From the NCBI GenBank assembly GCA_045603225.1, contig JAZULT010000075.1:1-64000 (forward strand): 64,000 bases of DNA. The letters run 5' to 3'. Source of the stretch: RGIG9115 sp045603225 (GTDB lineage: Bacteria > Bacillota > Clostridia > UBA1381). This document shows, piece after piece, positions 50,183 through 60,772 of the stretch (position 1 is the stretch's first letter; each line of letters starts with the position of its first letter). The notes beneath the pieces are model-generated. The model had not been told where the DNA came from. It saw only the letters and a list, made by a program, of their open reading frames with translations, and did not search any database. Made by a program: the position numbers and the translations under genes.

Positions 50183-50194
50183 GTATAACCACCA

Positions 50195-51490
50195 TTACTT
50201 ATTATTTTTTGCGGCTTCAAGCTTATGATGACGACGCATCTTAACCTCTTCAGGTATTGGCTTGATATCTCCTGCAGCCTGGAGCGCCTGACGTGTAAGA
50301 AGCGGACCTACAAGTTCGTATATAAGTACTGCGAAAAGTGTAATGTTACGTATGAGTACACCGGCTTCACCGAATTCAGTTGCGGCAATTGTACACATAC
50401 CGAGTGCTACACCTGCCTGAGGCAGAAGGGTAATACCGAGGTACTTGCATATTTCAGGTGAACAAGCTGTTGCTTTTGCACTTAAATATGTCCCGAAGTA
50501 TTTACCGAGTGAACGGAATATAATATATACGATACCTATTACAACAATTGCCCAGTGTGCGAATACGCTCAGTTCAAGCTCTGCACCGCTTATTACAAAG
50601 AACAGCGCAAACAGCGGAGATGTCCATTTATCCGATTTTTCCATAAGGTCATGTGAAAGCGGACAGATGTTGCAAAATACCGTTCCGAGCATCATACACA
50701 CAAGAAGTGATGAGAATCCCACATGAACAGGGCCTATGTTGAATTTAATCATAGACAGTGATACAGTAAGGAATACAAATGTAATTGTCATGTTAAGTCT
50801 GTTTGTGTTTGAGTTGAACATCTTTTCAAGCTGTGTAAGTATCCATCCCATTATTGCACCGAGAGTGAGAGAGCATATTATTTCAATCAATGGGTTCACG
50901 AGTATTGATATCATATCAACCTGACCTGAGCCGAGACTCTTTGCAATACCGAACGATACAGCAAATACGATAAGACCGACAGCATCGTCAAGTGCAACAA
51001 TCGGAAGAAGAAGGTCAGTGAGCGGACCTTTTGCCTTGTACTGACGTACAACCATGAGAGTTGCCGCCGGAGCTGTTGCTGTTGCAATTGCACCAAGTGT
51101 TATTGCCTGGGAAACTGACAGAACATTTGGCATCATCTTATGTATGATAAAGAGTGCTATGTCAACAAATACCGTTGCGACAAGTGCCTGAAATACACCT
51201 ATTACAAATGCCTGTTTACCAATTTTTTTTATATCCTCCATGCGGAACTCATTACCTATTGAAAAAGCAATAAATCCGAGTGCGACCTGAGATACGAGTG
51301 ACAGAGCGTGAACTGCGTCCATGTTTTCGAATCCAAGACCGCTTATTCCGAGCTGTCCTATGCAATAAGGACCTATAAGGACACCGGCTATAAGATACGC
51401 TGTTACTGACGGCAGCTTAAGAGGCTTAAAAAACCTCGTCATAATTAGTCCTGATAAAAGAGCTATTGATACTGATAATAATGTACTCAT
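50195..51490 (-). CDS. CPA2-family cation:proton antiporter
   Basis: 431 aa with about 12-13 helices of the Na+/H+ exchanger fold (SVTAYLIAGVLIGPYCIGQL, ATATAPAATLMVVRQYKAKG, VALDDAVGLIVFAVSF). The paired-acid region 'DDAVG' matches CPA2 transporters (Asp-Asp or similar). No TrkA-N or RCK domain is attached. It probably handles Na+ or K+ against protons. It sits 24 nt after the GH13 gene and 12 nt before the TetM-like gene, so it is co-transcribed. Confidence 0.85.
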   Translation of the reverse strand: MSTLLSVSIALLSGLIMTRFFKPLKLPSVTAYLIAGVLIGPYCIGQLGISGLGFENMDAVHALSLVSQVALGFIAFSIGNEFRMEDIKKIGKQAFVIGVFQALVATVFVDIALFIIHKMMPNVLSVSQAITLGAIATATAPAATLMVVRQYKAKGPLTDLLLPIVALDDAVGLIVFAVSFGIAKSLGSGQVDMISILVNPLIEIICSLTLGAIMGWILTQLEKMFNSNTNRLNMTITFVFLTVSLSMIKFNIGPVHVGFSSLLVCMMLGTVFCNICPLSHDLMEKSDKWTSPLFALFFVISGAELELSVFAHWAIVVIGIVYIIFRSLGKYFGTYLSAKATACSPEICKYLGITLLPQAGVALGMCTIAATEFGEAGVLIRNITLFAVLIYELVGPLLTRQALQAAGDIKPIPEEVKMRRHHKLEAAKNNK

Positions 51491-51514
51491 TTTAATTCAT
51501 CTTCTTTCTTAATA

Positions 51515-53416
51515 TTATGCCTCAAAAACCTTAACAGAGTATTCGGGCATATCAATTATATGAATTCCGTTTGCGGAATCCTTTATTTCTTCATCGAACA
51601 CGCTTTCCATGTGAGTTATACCGAGCCTTGCGGCATCAAGGCGTATCTGCTCAGATTTTGGTGAAAAGCTTGCGATGATAACATATTTTTGGTTATCGGT
51701 ATACCTTGCAAATGCATAGATATTTCCGATAGTATAAAGTGGTGTAAATTCACCGTCTGTAAATACCTCTGAGGAGTTACGGAGCTCTATCCATTTTTTA
51801 AACTGCTGAGAATAGTCGTTTTCCGCTTTGTTCCAGTCAAAGGTTTTTCTGCAGAATGGATCTGCGCAGCCCTGCATACCTATTTCGTCACCGTAGTACA
51901 CACAAGGTACGCCCGGCAGAGTCATTTGCATGGCAACAACTGCGAGAGTCCGTTTTTCGGCAAGTCTGAGTATTTCACCGTCAAGGTACATATCCGCCTG
52001 TTTTTCTCTTGTTTCGGGAACAGCACCACCGCCCATAAGAGTAAGTATTCTTTCAACATCGTGTCCCGATATCATGTTAAGGCATGAATACAGGGACTGC
52101 TTCGGATAGTTTTCAATAAGACTCATTATACGCCTGTTAAGGGTATCGGTGCTGATACGCATAAGTGCCGCATCAATAAGAGCATTACGAAGCGGGTAGT
52201 TCATAACCGAGTCAAGCTCTTTCCCCTGAAAATATTCACGTCTTTCGCTGTAGCTTACTTTGTTTGAAGCATCTTCCCACACTTCACCGATAATAACGTT
52301 GTCAGCAGATACTTCTTTTACATTTTCACGAAGCATTTTTACGAAAAATCCCGGAAGCTCATCAACAACATCAAGTCTCCATCCCGATGCACCGAGACGA
52401 AGCCATTTTTTTATAATTGCATCTTTGCCTGACAGGATATATTTCTGAAAGGTTTCACTTTTTTCGTTAGTATGCGGCAGAGTCTTCATGCCCCACCAGC
52501 AGTCGTATTCGTCACGTGTTTTGCCAAAGCAGAACCAGTCTCTGTAAGGGGAGTCTTTGCTCTGATATGCACCTAAGCTGTCATATTCTCCGTTTTTATT
52601 AAAATACTTTGAGTTGCTTCCTGTGTGATTGAATACACCGTCAAGAATTATTTTTATTCCAAGCTTTCCGGCTTCGTGGCAGAGTTTTTTAAAATCCTCT
52701 TCCGTTCCGAGTGTGGAATCAATTTCTTCGTAATTTCCCGTATCATATCTGTGATTTGAGTATGCTTTGAAAATAGGGTTCAGATATATAACGGATATTC
52801 CGAGTTCCTTTATATAAGGGAGTTTTTTTATAATTCCTTTAAGATTACCGCCGAAAAAGTCGTTTGACAGATACTCACCGCCAAACTGCTCCGGTGTATG
52901 ATAGGGAGTATCATTCCAGTTTCTTTTTATAATGTCTGTACGGTCTCCGCAAAAGCTTCCGTCGTCGTTTCCGTTATAGAATCTGTCGGGGAAAATCTGA
53001 TATGCAACAGATTTCCTGAACCATTCGGGAGTAATGTAGGATTTGTCATAGACTGTAATCTGAAATTTCTGTACAGGCTCTGATTCATATATACTTCCGA
53101 TTCCGCCAAGGCAGTCTTTGTTGTTTCCGTACCAAATGCATCCGCCGTCATGGTCAATGCAGAAGCAGTACCACATAAGACTTCCTTTGTCAGGCATTAT
53201 TATTTTGCAGCTGTAAATGCTTTTTTCACACAGTGTAAAGGTGTACGACATATCAATATAGTCGTTTACGTCTCCATCTTTGCAGATAACACATTTTACA
53301 CCGTGTGGTATTCCGATGCCGGATACGGCTATGCGGAGTTCGATTTCCGTTTCTGACGGAACAGCTCCGAACGGTGTTCTGTAAAATAATTCCTGAGAAT
53401 TATGTTCTATAAACAA
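51515..53416 (-). CDS. GH13-family alpha-glucosidase/neopullulanase-type enzyme
   Basis: 633 aa, no signal peptide, so cytoplasmic. The first ~120 residues resemble an N-terminal beta domain (CBM34-like). The (beta/alpha)8 barrel shows DGVFNHTG, GWRLDVVDE (nucleophile Asp), IIGEVWEDA (acid Glu) and SGHDVERIL (transition-state Asp). It should hydrolyse alpha-1,4 and perhaps alpha-1,6 bonds of maltodextrins or glycogen branches. TTG start with AAGGA upstream. In an operon with glgA and glgP. Confidence 0.9.
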   Translation of the reverse strand: MFIEHNSQELFYRTPFGAVPSETEIELRIAVSGIGIPHGVKCVICKDGDVNDYIDMSYTFTLCEKSIYSCKIIMPDKGSLMWYCFCIDHDGGCIWYGNNKDCLGGIGSIYESEPVQKFQITVYDKSYITPEWFRKSVAYQIFPDRFYNGNDDGSFCGDRTDIIKRNWNDTPYHTPEQFGGEYLSNDFFGGNLKGIIKKLPYIKELGISVIYLNPIFKAYSNHRYDTGNYEEIDSTLGTEEDFKKLCHEAGKLGIKIILDGVFNHTGSNSKYFNKNGEYDSLGAYQSKDSPYRDWFCFGKTRDEYDCWWGMKTLPHTNEKSETFQKYILSGKDAIIKKWLRLGASGWRLDVVDELPGFFVKMLRENVKEVSADNVIIGEVWEDASNKVSYSERREYFQGKELDSVMNYPLRNALIDAALMRISTDTLNRRIMSLIENYPKQSLYSCLNMISGHDVERILTLMGGGAVPETREKQADMYLDGEILRLAEKRTLAVVAMQMTLPGVPCVYYGDEIGMQGCADPFCRKTFDWNKAENDYSQQFKKWIELRNSSEVFTDGEFTPLYTIGNIYAFARYTDNQKYVIIASFSPKSEQIRLDAARLGITHMESVFDEEIKDSANGIHIIDMPEYSVKVFEA

Positions 53417-53478
53417 ACTGAATCAATCCTTATTTTAATCATATTTCAGGGACGGCTGTGAGCCGTCCCTGATGTAAT

Positions 53479-55944
53479 TTATTTCATAGGTGTAAGTTTC
53501 CAGATTTTTTCATTATATTCTTTGATTGTTCTGTCACTTGCAAAGAAGCCTGACATGGCTGTATTCATGATTGCCTTTTCGAGCCATTTGTCTCTGTCCT
53601 TATACAGCTCTGAAAGATCTCTCTGCGTTTCCATATATTCAGCAAAGTCACGGAGAACCATGTAGTTATCTGCGTAGCCGTAATCTCCGAATACAAGTGT
53701 CTGATAAAGGTCTCTGAAAAGCTGAGTGGATTCGTTGGCATATGTGCCGTCGATCAGCTGGTCAAGAACTTTTCTCAGCTCAGTGTTCTGAGAGTAAATA
53801 TTCTGAACCTCTGTATTGTCGTTGTATCTTACCTTAGCCGCAACCTCGTCAGCTTTAAGACCGAATATATAAATGTTATCTTCTCCGACCTGTTCGAGCA
53901 TTTCGACATTAGCTCCGTCAAGAGTACCTATGGTAATAGCACCGTTAAGCATGAACTTCATGTTACCGGTTCCCGATGCTTCCTTCCCTGCAGTTGAAAT
54001 CTGTTCGGAAATATCAGCCGCAACGATAAGCTTTTCAGCAATTGAAACACTGTAGTTTTCAAGGAATACTACCTTGATTTTACCCTGAATACGAGAATCA
54101 TTGTTTACTTTTTCAGCAACTGCGTTTATAAGCTTGATGATAAGCTTAGCTCTCTTGTATCCGGGAGCCGCTTTTGCACCGAAGATATAAGTTTTCGGAT
54201 AATAATCGAGATTCGGATTCTCAACAAGTCTGTTGTATTCTGCCATAATATGAAGAATATTCATGAGCTGACGTTTGTATTCGTGAAGTCTTTTGCTCTG
54301 AACATCAAAAATTGAATCGGGGTTAACGTCGATGTTATTGTTTTCTTTGATATATTCTGCAAGAACAGCCTTGTTTGCACGTTTGATTGCACCGAATTCT
54401 TCTGCGAATTTTTTGTCTGTTGCAAATTCTGCAAGCTTTTTAAGCTCATCGGCATTTTTGGTCCAGCCCTTACCGATTGTCTTTGTGATAAGCTCAGAAA
54501 GCGCAGGGTTACAGTTCATTATCCATCTTCTGAATGTGATACCGTTTGTTATTGCATGGAATTTGCCTGTGTTAAGTCTGTAGTAATCTGCAAAAATATC
54601 GTTTACAAGTATATCTGTATGAAGCTTTGATACACCGTTTACGGCAAAGCAGGTTGCGAGGCAGACATTTGCCATGAATACCTGATTGTCTGCAAGGATT
54701 GCCATATACTTATGCTTGCCCGGATCGTTGGGGTAAACAACATTCAGGTATTCCATGAGACGTCTGTTCATTTCGTCAACAATCATATATATTCTCGGAA
54801 GAACTGTCTTGAACATATCAACAGGCCACTTTTCGAGAGCTTCGCTGAGAACTGTATGGTTTGTATATGCGAATACGTGTGTTACGATTTCCCATGCTTC
54901 ATCCCAGCCGAGACCTTCGTTATCCATAAGAATACGCATAAGCTCAGGGATAGCGAGTGTAGGATGTGTATCGTTTATATGGATAACGATTTTCTCAGGC
55001 ATTTTTGAGAAGTCGCTTCCGTTTCTGTCCTTAAACTCACGTACTATCCACTGAAGTGTTGCAGATACGAGGAAATACTGCTGTTTAAGTCTGAGTTCCT
55101 TACCTTCGTTATGGTTATCTTCAGGATAAAGTACCTTTGAAATAACCTCTGCAAGCTGTTTTTCTTCGATTGCACGTACATAGTTTCCGCTGTTGAATGC
55201 CATCATGTCAAAGCTTTCGGGAGATTTTGCACTCCAGAGACGGAGCTTGTTGACAATTTTTGAATCGTATCCGCAAAGGGGTACGTCGTAAGGCATTGCA
55301 AGGATTGTATGACTGTTTTCATATCTGAATGAGAACTTTCCGTCATACCAGTCTGTGTAAACCTGACCACCGAATTTAACTTCAACAGTTTCTTCGGGAC
55401 GAGGGATTTCCCACACGTTACCGTCTTCAAGCCATGGGTCGGGAAGCTCCGTCTGATAACCGTCAACAATTTTCTGCTTGAACAAACCGTACTCATAACG
55501 GATTGTACATCCGTAAGCCGGAAGGTCAAGTGTTGTGAGCGAATCTATGAAGCAGGCTGCAAGTCTGCCGAGACCTCCGTTTCCAAGACCGGCATCGTTT
55601 TCAAGCTCTGCAACATCATTGATTGAATATCCGAGGTCGTTTAACACGTTCTTATATTCGTCTGTAAGCATAAGATTGAGTATATTAGTGGAAAGGAGTC
55701 TTCCCATCAAAAACTCAAATGACAGATAATAAAGTTTTTTGTTACCGTCACGCTTAATTGCCTTGTGGGACTTTGACCACTTTTCCATGATTTTGTCACG
55801 GGCTGTGAGTGCACATGCTGTATAAATCATTTTAGGTGTTGCTTCTTCAAGAGTTTTGCCGAAATGTCTTTCCACCTTTCCCACTATTTCCTTTTTTAAA
55901 GCTGTTTCTTCTGAATTAAGCTTTTTTTTCTTTGTTTCTGCCAA
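53479..55944 (-). CDS. glgP: Glycogen/maltodextrin phosphorylase
   Basis: 821 aa GT35 enzyme. The pyridoxal-phosphate site EASGTGNMKFMLNGAITIGT is intact, with LGNGGLGRLAACFIDSL and HINDTHPTLAIPELMRILMD. It releases glucose-1-phosphate from alpha-1,4-glucan. The start codon is TTG with GAAGGGA upstream. Lies 57 nt after glgA, pointing to coordinated synthesis and breakdown of the store. Confidence 0.97.
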   Translation of the reverse strand: MAETKKKKLNSEETALKKEIVGKVERHFGKTLEEATPKMIYTACALTARDKIMEKWSKSHKAIKRDGNKKLYYLSFEFLMGRLLSTNILNLMLTDEYKNVLNDLGYSINDVAELENDAGLGNGGLGRLAACFIDSLTTLDLPAYGCTIRYEYGLFKQKIVDGYQTELPDPWLEDGNVWEIPRPEETVEVKFGGQVYTDWYDGKFSFRYENSHTILAMPYDVPLCGYDSKIVNKLRLWSAKSPESFDMMAFNSGNYVRAIEEKQLAEVISKVLYPEDNHNEGKELRLKQQYFLVSATLQWIVREFKDRNGSDFSKMPEKIVIHINDTHPTLAIPELMRILMDNEGLGWDEAWEIVTHVFAYTNHTVLSEALEKWPVDMFKTVLPRIYMIVDEMNRRLMEYLNVVYPNDPGKHKYMAILADNQVFMANVCLATCFAVNGVSKLHTDILVNDIFADYYRLNTGKFHAITNGITFRRWIMNCNPALSELITKTIGKGWTKNADELKKLAEFATDKKFAEEFGAIKRANKAVLAEYIKENNNIDVNPDSIFDVQSKRLHEYKRQLMNILHIMAEYNRLVENPNLDYYPKTYIFGAKAAPGYKRAKLIIKLINAVAEKVNNDSRIQGKIKVVFLENYSVSIAEKLIVAADISEQISTAGKEASGTGNMKFMLNGAITIGTLDGANVEMLEQVGEDNIYIFGLKADEVAAKVRYNDNTEVQNIYSQNTELRKVLDQLIDGTYANESTQLFRDLYQTLVFGDYGYADNYMVLRDFAEYMETQRDLSELYKDRDKWLEKAIMNTAMSGFFASDRTIKEYNEKIWKLTPMK

Positions 55945-56001
55945 TATAAATTCATTCCCTTCAAAGTTATATAATATATATCAAATAAACCGCTAAGCGG
56001 A

Positions 56002-57441
56002 TTATATACCTGTTATTTCGCGGTATAATGAAATATATTTTTCCGCAGATGTATTCCATGAATAGTCGCATTTCATACCGCCTCTTGCTATGGAGTTCCA
56101 TTCTTTTCTGCGGTTATAGTAGATATCCATAGCATAATAAATTACGTGAAGCATATCGTCCGCATTGTAATTTGTAAATGAGAAGCCGTTGCCTTCTCCG
56201 GTGTATTCATTATAAGGAATAACAGTGTCTTTGAGACCGCCTGTTTCTCTTACAATCGGTACTGTGCCGTACTTAAGACTGATAAGCTGTGAAAGACCGC
56301 AGGGTTCAAATCTTGACGGCATGAGGAATGCATCACAAGCTGCATATATTTTATGTGACATTTCGTTTGAGAAATAGATGCATGATGCAACATTCTGCGG
56401 ACACTGCCAAGCGTAATGACGGAAAAGGTTTTCATATTTTTCATCACCCGTTCCGAGAATTACAAGCTGGATTCCGCCCTCTGTCAGTCTGTCCATAACG
56501 TATGCCACAAGGTCAAGACCTTTCTGGTCGGTAAGTCTTGAAACAATACCAATCATCATCTTGTCAGGATTTACTTCAAGACCGAGTTCCTTCTGAAGTG
56601 CAGTCTTGTTCTTCTGCTTACCGCTTACAATATTATGTGCAGTGTAGTTATTATATATGAATTTATCCGTACCGCTGTTCCAGTCCTCGTATGAGATACC
56701 GTTTACAATTCCCCACAGGTCGCCTCGTCTTGCACTTAAAAGACTGTCAAGACCTTCGCCGTATTCAGAAGTACAGATTTCGTTTGCGTATGTTTCACTT
56801 ACGGTTGTTATTTTGTCTGCATATACCATACCGCCTTTTAAGAGGTTTGCATCTGTATAGTATTCGAGCTTATCATCTGTAAAGTAATAATCGTCAATAC
56901 CGAGTATGTCTTTTATTTCCTTCATGCCCCATCTGCCCTGGAACTTAAGGTTATGGATTGTCATAACGGTTTTTATTCCGCGGTAGAACTCATTGTTACG
57001 GCAAGTGTCAAGAATAACAGGTACAGCCCCTGTCTGCCAGTCGTTGCAGTGAATAACATCAGGTCTGAAATCTATAGTAGGAAGTATTGAAACAATTGCT
57101 TTCGAGAAAAATACGAATTTTTCTGCATCAAGATGTATAAAATCGTAAGGCTTATCACCGCTGAAATAAAATTCATTATCTATAAAGTAGTAAGTTACAT
57201 CATTGTGAACGAGTCTGAAAATACCACAGTATTGTTTACGCCATGCAATGTCAATGTAGATATTTGTGATATATTCCATTTTGTCTCTGTATTCCTGTGA
57301 AATACATTTGTACAGCGGGAGAATAACCCTCGCATCAACATTCTTTTCGCAAAGTGTCTTGGGGAGTGAACCGGCAACATCGCCAAGTCCGCCTGTTTTT
57401 ATAAACGGAGCCGCTTCGGAAGATGCAAATAAAACTTTCAT
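56002..57441 (-). CDS. glgA: Glycogen synthase
   Basis: 479 aa GT5 enzyme. The ADP-glucose-binding KTGGLGDVAGSLPK (N-terminal) and the C-terminal SRFEPCGLSQLISLKYGTVP and RETGGLKDTVIPYN motifs are present. Start chosen at MKVLFASSEAAPF, the usual family start; the longer frame upstream reads through the leader. It heads the glycogen group glgA-glgP-GH13; glgC/glgD and glgB are not in view. Confidence 0.96.
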   Translation of the reverse strand: MKVLFASSEAAPFIKTGGLGDVAGSLPKTLCEKNVDARVILPLYKCISQEYRDKMEYITNIYIDIAWRKQYCGIFRLVHNDVTYYFIDNEFYFSGDKPYDFIHLDAEKFVFFSKAIVSILPTIDFRPDVIHCNDWQTGAVPVILDTCRNNEFYRGIKTVMTIHNLKFQGRWGMKEIKDILGIDDYYFTDDKLEYYTDANLLKGGMVYADKITTVSETYANEICTSEYGEGLDSLLSARRGDLWGIVNGISYEDWNSGTDKFIYNNYTAHNIVSGKQKNKTALQKELGLEVNPDKMMIGIVSRLTDQKGLDLVAYVMDRLTEGGIQLVILGTGDEKYENLFRHYAWQCPQNVASCIYFSNEMSHKIYAACDAFLMPSRFEPCGLSQLISLKYGTVPIVRETGGLKDTVIPYNEYTGEGNGFSFTNYNADDMLHVIYYAMDIYYNRRKEWNSIARGGMKCDYSWNTSAEKYISLYREITGI

Positions 57442-57497
57442 AGTAATTTCCATGCCTTTCTGTCCACAAATAGTAATGAGAAAAAGTATATACAACC

Positions 57498-57525
57498 TTG
57501 TTTGTGGACTGACAAGGCGTATAAT
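57498..57525 (+). promoter_or_regulatory. Promoter of the candidate ncRNA
   Basis: TTGTTT, 16 bases, TATAAT, divergent from glgA. Confidence 0.55.
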
Positions 57526-57531
57526 GGAAAT

Positions 57532-57746
57532 TATGTATATGTGCGTTTTCGTCTGACAGGCCGAAAAAATCGCACGGATAATAAATCCATTGTGGAGTTA
57601 GGAAAAAATGCTTCAGAATGGACAAACTGAGCTGTGCATACCTGTTTCAGGTATGTACAGGTTACCCGAAGTCGTACGATGGTACGTCGAGAGGCGAAGT
57701 TTGTTCATAGCAAAAAGGATAAAATCTCGGAAAATCAGATTTTTTA
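57532..57746 (+). ncRNA. Candidate ~215-nt structured RNA upstream of glgA
   Basis: Between a plus-strand promoter and a terminator (AAAATCT, nine bases, AGATTTT, at 57721-57745). First hairpin: GTGCGTTTTCG (57541) with CGAAAA..CGCAC. Then GGACAAACT (57620-57628) pairs with AGTTTGTTC (57698-57706), enclosing an 11-bp hairpin GTGCATACCTG/CAGGTATGTAC and a 5-bp hairpin CGTAC/GTACG, which makes a multibranch junction. No protein frame here is convincing. Not recognised as 6S, SRP, tmRNA or RNase P RNA. Confidence 0.5.
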
Positions 57747-57956
57747 TATATTCTGCATTGTTATTACCTTTTTGTGGTCTGGACTTTTTTTATATCTCCA
57801 TCCTTCTTATAATCTATTTTTGCCTATTCTATTATAATGATACCAAAAAAACAACAGTCTGTCAAATCCTTATTAAAAAAATCAACGTTTTAACAGAATA
57901 GTAAAACTGTCAGTTATAATATTTATGTATTTTTACAAGGATAAAAGCTAAAAAAA

Positions 57957-58006
57957 TACAAAATAGGGTATCGCACTGTGATGCATACAGGCGGATACCC
58001 TATTTT
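57957..58006 (-). terminator. Terminator of the AEC transporter gene
   Basis: AAAATAGGGTATC and GATACCCTATTTT form a 13-bp stem with a ~21-base loop, overlapping the stop codon region. Confidence 0.8.
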
Positions 58007-58935
58007 CATATACTGTACAGATACTGTGACAGTATTACTATTACAGGAAGAGTTACTATAGACAACAATGTGGAAACTGCAAATATTTCTGCGCAGTATA
58101 CTGCATTTTTCTTGTATTCAATAGCAAGCATTGTGCCGAGCGATGCTGACGGACACGCAGTTGCAATGAGCACTGTTGAATATACCATAGATGACGGAAC
58201 CGGCAGAAATCTGAATACAATCATTATAATAACCGGAAGAGCTAAAAGCTTCAAAAAGCAGTTCCATAATATTGACTTATTTTTAATAATTTTTGTTATG
58301 TTTGATTCTGCAATCGTTGCACCTGCAATGAACATGGCAACAGGAGTGTTAAGGTCTGCTACAAAGTTCAGTGTATCTGCCGGGATTTTCGGCAGTCTTA
58401 TTTCTGTCAGGTAACATATAAGACCGAGAATTGCGGCAATGATTGTAGGATTTTTTATTGCCTTTAAAAATCCGGAAAAGTCTTTTTCCTCTCTCATCAT
58501 CATCACACCGTGAGACCAGCCGAAGATGCTGAAGACAGCAAGATATGTTGTGACATAAAGCACGCCTTCGGCTCCGAAAACACCCTGAACAAGCGGTATC
58601 CCCATAAATCCGCAGTTGGTATATATTATACTGAAGCGTTCAATGGCTCGGTTTTGATTTTTTGGAGATATAACAAATCTTGTAATTATTATTGTCAGCC
58701 AGATAGATAATGCGGAAAGTCCGAATGACCATGCAATGTTTGATAAAAGCTCCGGCTGATAATCTACCTGATATGACATGAAGACGAGTGCGGGGCAGAC
58801 AAGCCTCAGCATTATTTTTGAAAGCTGTGCTTTTCCGTCATTGTTTAATATACCGGTTCTGTACATGAAATATCCCACAAGGATAAGCAGAAACATTATC
58901 GTTGTTCCTGTCAGGACATTAATTGCATATTCCAT
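58006..58935 (-). CDS. AEC (auxin efflux carrier) family transporter
   Basis: 309 aa with ten helices in two five-helix halves (TTIMFLLILVGYFMYRTGIL; TVLIATACPSASLGTMLAIE). AEC members export or import carboxylates such as malate or malonate; substrate unknown. GAGGAAT serves as ribosome site; it starts 10 nt after typA and is likely co-transcribed. Confidence 0.85.
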   Translation of the reverse strand: MEYAINVLTGTTIMFLLILVGYFMYRTGILNNDGKAQLSKIMLRLVCPALVFMSYQVDYQPELLSNIAWSFGLSALSIWLTIIITRFVISPKNQNRAIERFSIIYTNCGFMGIPLVQGVFGAEGVLYVTTYLAVFSIFGWSHGVMMMREEKDFSGFLKAIKNPTIIAAILGLICYLTEIRLPKIPADTLNFVADLNTPVAMFIAGATIAESNITKIIKNKSILWNCFLKLLALPVIIMIVFRFLPVPSSMVYSTVLIATACPSASLGTMLAIEYKKNAVYCAEIFAVSTLLSIVTLPVIVILSQYLYSI

Positions 58936-58945
58936 TATTTATTCC

Positions 58946-60772
58946 TCACTTGTTTTTGGCACGGGCTTTTCCGCGAAGCTCAGTGTTTAGTATTCTTTTT
59001 CTCATTCTCAGGTTTTCGGGTGTGATTTCAAGAAGCTCATCATCTGCTATGAATTCAAGACACTGCTCAAGGCTCAGCTGTCTCGGCGGAACAAGCTTAA
59101 GAGCATCGTCAGAGCCTGAAGCTCTTGTATTTGTTGCGTGTTTTTTCTTGCACACATTAACGGTTATATCGTCAACTCTTGCGTTTTCTCCAACTATCAT
59201 GCCTTCGTACACATTAACGCCTGCTCCGATGAAGAGTGTTCCTCTCTCCTGGGCATTGTAAAGTCCGTATGTGATTGTTGTTCCGTTTTCCCATGCAACA
59301 AGAGCACCTCTGGTTCTGCTTGTAAACTCGCCTTTGAAAGGTTCGTAGGTTTCAAGAATGCTGTTTACGATTCCTGTTCCTTTTGTGGCTGTAAGAAGCT
59401 CGTTTCTGTAACCGATAAGCCCTCTTGACGGGATAAGAAATTCAAGTCTTGTGTAATTCTGAGCAGTAGGCTCCATATTTGTCATCTGTCCCATTCTTGC
59501 AACGGCACCATCCATTACGACACCTGTGTATTCATCGGGTACGTCAACAGTCATTCTTTCGATAGGTTCGCATTTGACACCGTCAATCATTTTATAAATA
59601 ACAACCGGGTTTGAAACCTGGAATTCATATCCCTCACGGCGCATATTTTCTATAAGAACCGAGAGATGAAGCTCGCCTCTGCCCGATACGGTAAATGACT
59701 CTGTTGTATCTGTTTCTGCAACTCTCAGAGCAACATTTGAGTCAAGCTCACGGAAAAGTCTTTCGCGCAAATGTCTTGAAGTTACAAACTTACCTTCTTT
59801 TCCTGCAAACGGACTGTCGTTTACGCTGAATGTCATTGAAAGAACGGGTTCATCTATTTTTACAAAAGGTAATGGGTCGATATTATCAGGACTGCAAAGT
59901 GTTTCACCGATGTTTACATCGGCGATACCTGAAATTGCTGCCATGTCTCCTGCTGACAGAACGTCTCTGACACCTTTTCCGAGACCTTCAAATGTATAAA
60001 GCTTTGTAACCTTTCCGTAATCGGTTTTTCCGTTTTCACGGCAGATTGCAACTCTGTCACCTGTTTTAACGCTTCCGCGCTGTATTTTGCCCACGGCTAT
60101 TCTGCCTGTGTATTCGTCATAATCTATATTTGAAACAAGCATCTGGAACGGCCCGTCATCGACACAGTCAGGACACGGAATAGAGTTTACTATAAGCTCA
60201 AAAAGCTCGGTAAGGTCAGAATTCGGCTGTTCAGGATTATATTCCGCTGTTGCCCATCCGTCTCTTCCTGACGCGTAAATTACCGGTGTGTCAAGCTGTT
60301 CTTCTGTTGCACCTAAGTCTATGAAGAGTTCAAGAACTTCATCAACAACCTCGTAAGGACGTGCATTCGGTCTGTCAACCTTGTTCACCACAATAATCGG
60401 CTGAAGATTGAGCGCAAGAGCCTTTGAAAGAACGAATCTTGTCTGAGGCATACATCCTTCAAATGCATCAACGAGTAAAAGAACACCGTCAACCATTTCA
60501 AGACTTCTTTCAACTTCTCCTCCGAAATCAGCATGTCCCGGAGTGTCAACTATATTTATTTTTACTCCGTTATACATGAGCGAGGTGTTTTTCGCAAGAA
60601 TTGTAATACCTCTTTCACGCTCTAAGTCATTTGAGTCCATGACTCTCTCTTCCACCTGCTCATTTGCGCGGAATGTACCGCTTTGTGCAAGCATTGCGTC
60701 AACCAGAGTAGTTTTTCCGTGGTCAACGTGAGCTATAATTGCAATATTTCTTATATTTTCTCTTTCAATCAT
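58946..60772 (-). CDS. typA: Ribosome-associated GTPase TypA/BipA
   Basis: 608 aa. GTPase motifs AHVDHGKTTLVDAML, RERGITILAKNTS, DTPGHADFGGEVE, NKVDRPNAR are followed by EF-G-like domains III and V and the BipA-specific C-terminal domain. It assists 50S assembly and translation under stress or at low temperature. GGGAG lies seven bases before the ATG. Confidence 0.97.
   Translation of the reverse strand: MIERENIRNIAIIAHVDHGKTTLVDAMLAQSGTFRANEQVEERVMDSNDLERERGITILAKNTSLMYNGVKINIVDTPGHADFGGEVERSLEMVDGVLLLVDAFEGCMPQTRFVLSKALALNLQPIIVVNKVDRPNARPYEVVDEVLELFIDLGATEEQLDTPVIYASGRDGWATAEYNPEQPNSDLTELFELIVNSIPCPDCVDDGPFQMLVSNIDYDEYTGRIAVGKIQRGSVKTGDRVAICRENGKTDYGKVTKLYTFEGLGKGVRDVLSAGDMAAISGIADVNIGETLCSPDNIDPLPFVKIDEPVLSMTFSVNDSPFAGKEGKFVTSRHLRERLFRELDSNVALRVAETDTTESFTVSGRGELHLSVLIENMRREGYEFQVSNPVVIYKMIDGVKCEPIERMTVDVPDEYTGVVMDGAVARMGQMTNMEPTAQNYTRLEFLIPSRGLIGYRNELLTATKGTGIVNSILETYEPFKGEFTSRTRGALVAWENGTTITYGLYNAQERGTLFIGAGVNVYEGMIVGENARVDDITVNVCKKKHATNTRASGSDDALKLVPPRQLSLEQCLEFIADDELLEITPENLRMRKRILNTELRGKARAKNK

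Noticed and set aside
57608..57901. 97-codon plus-strand frame upstream of glgA
   Set aside because: It overlaps the hairpins of the candidate RNA, has no ribosome site and an implausible composition; treated as non-coding.
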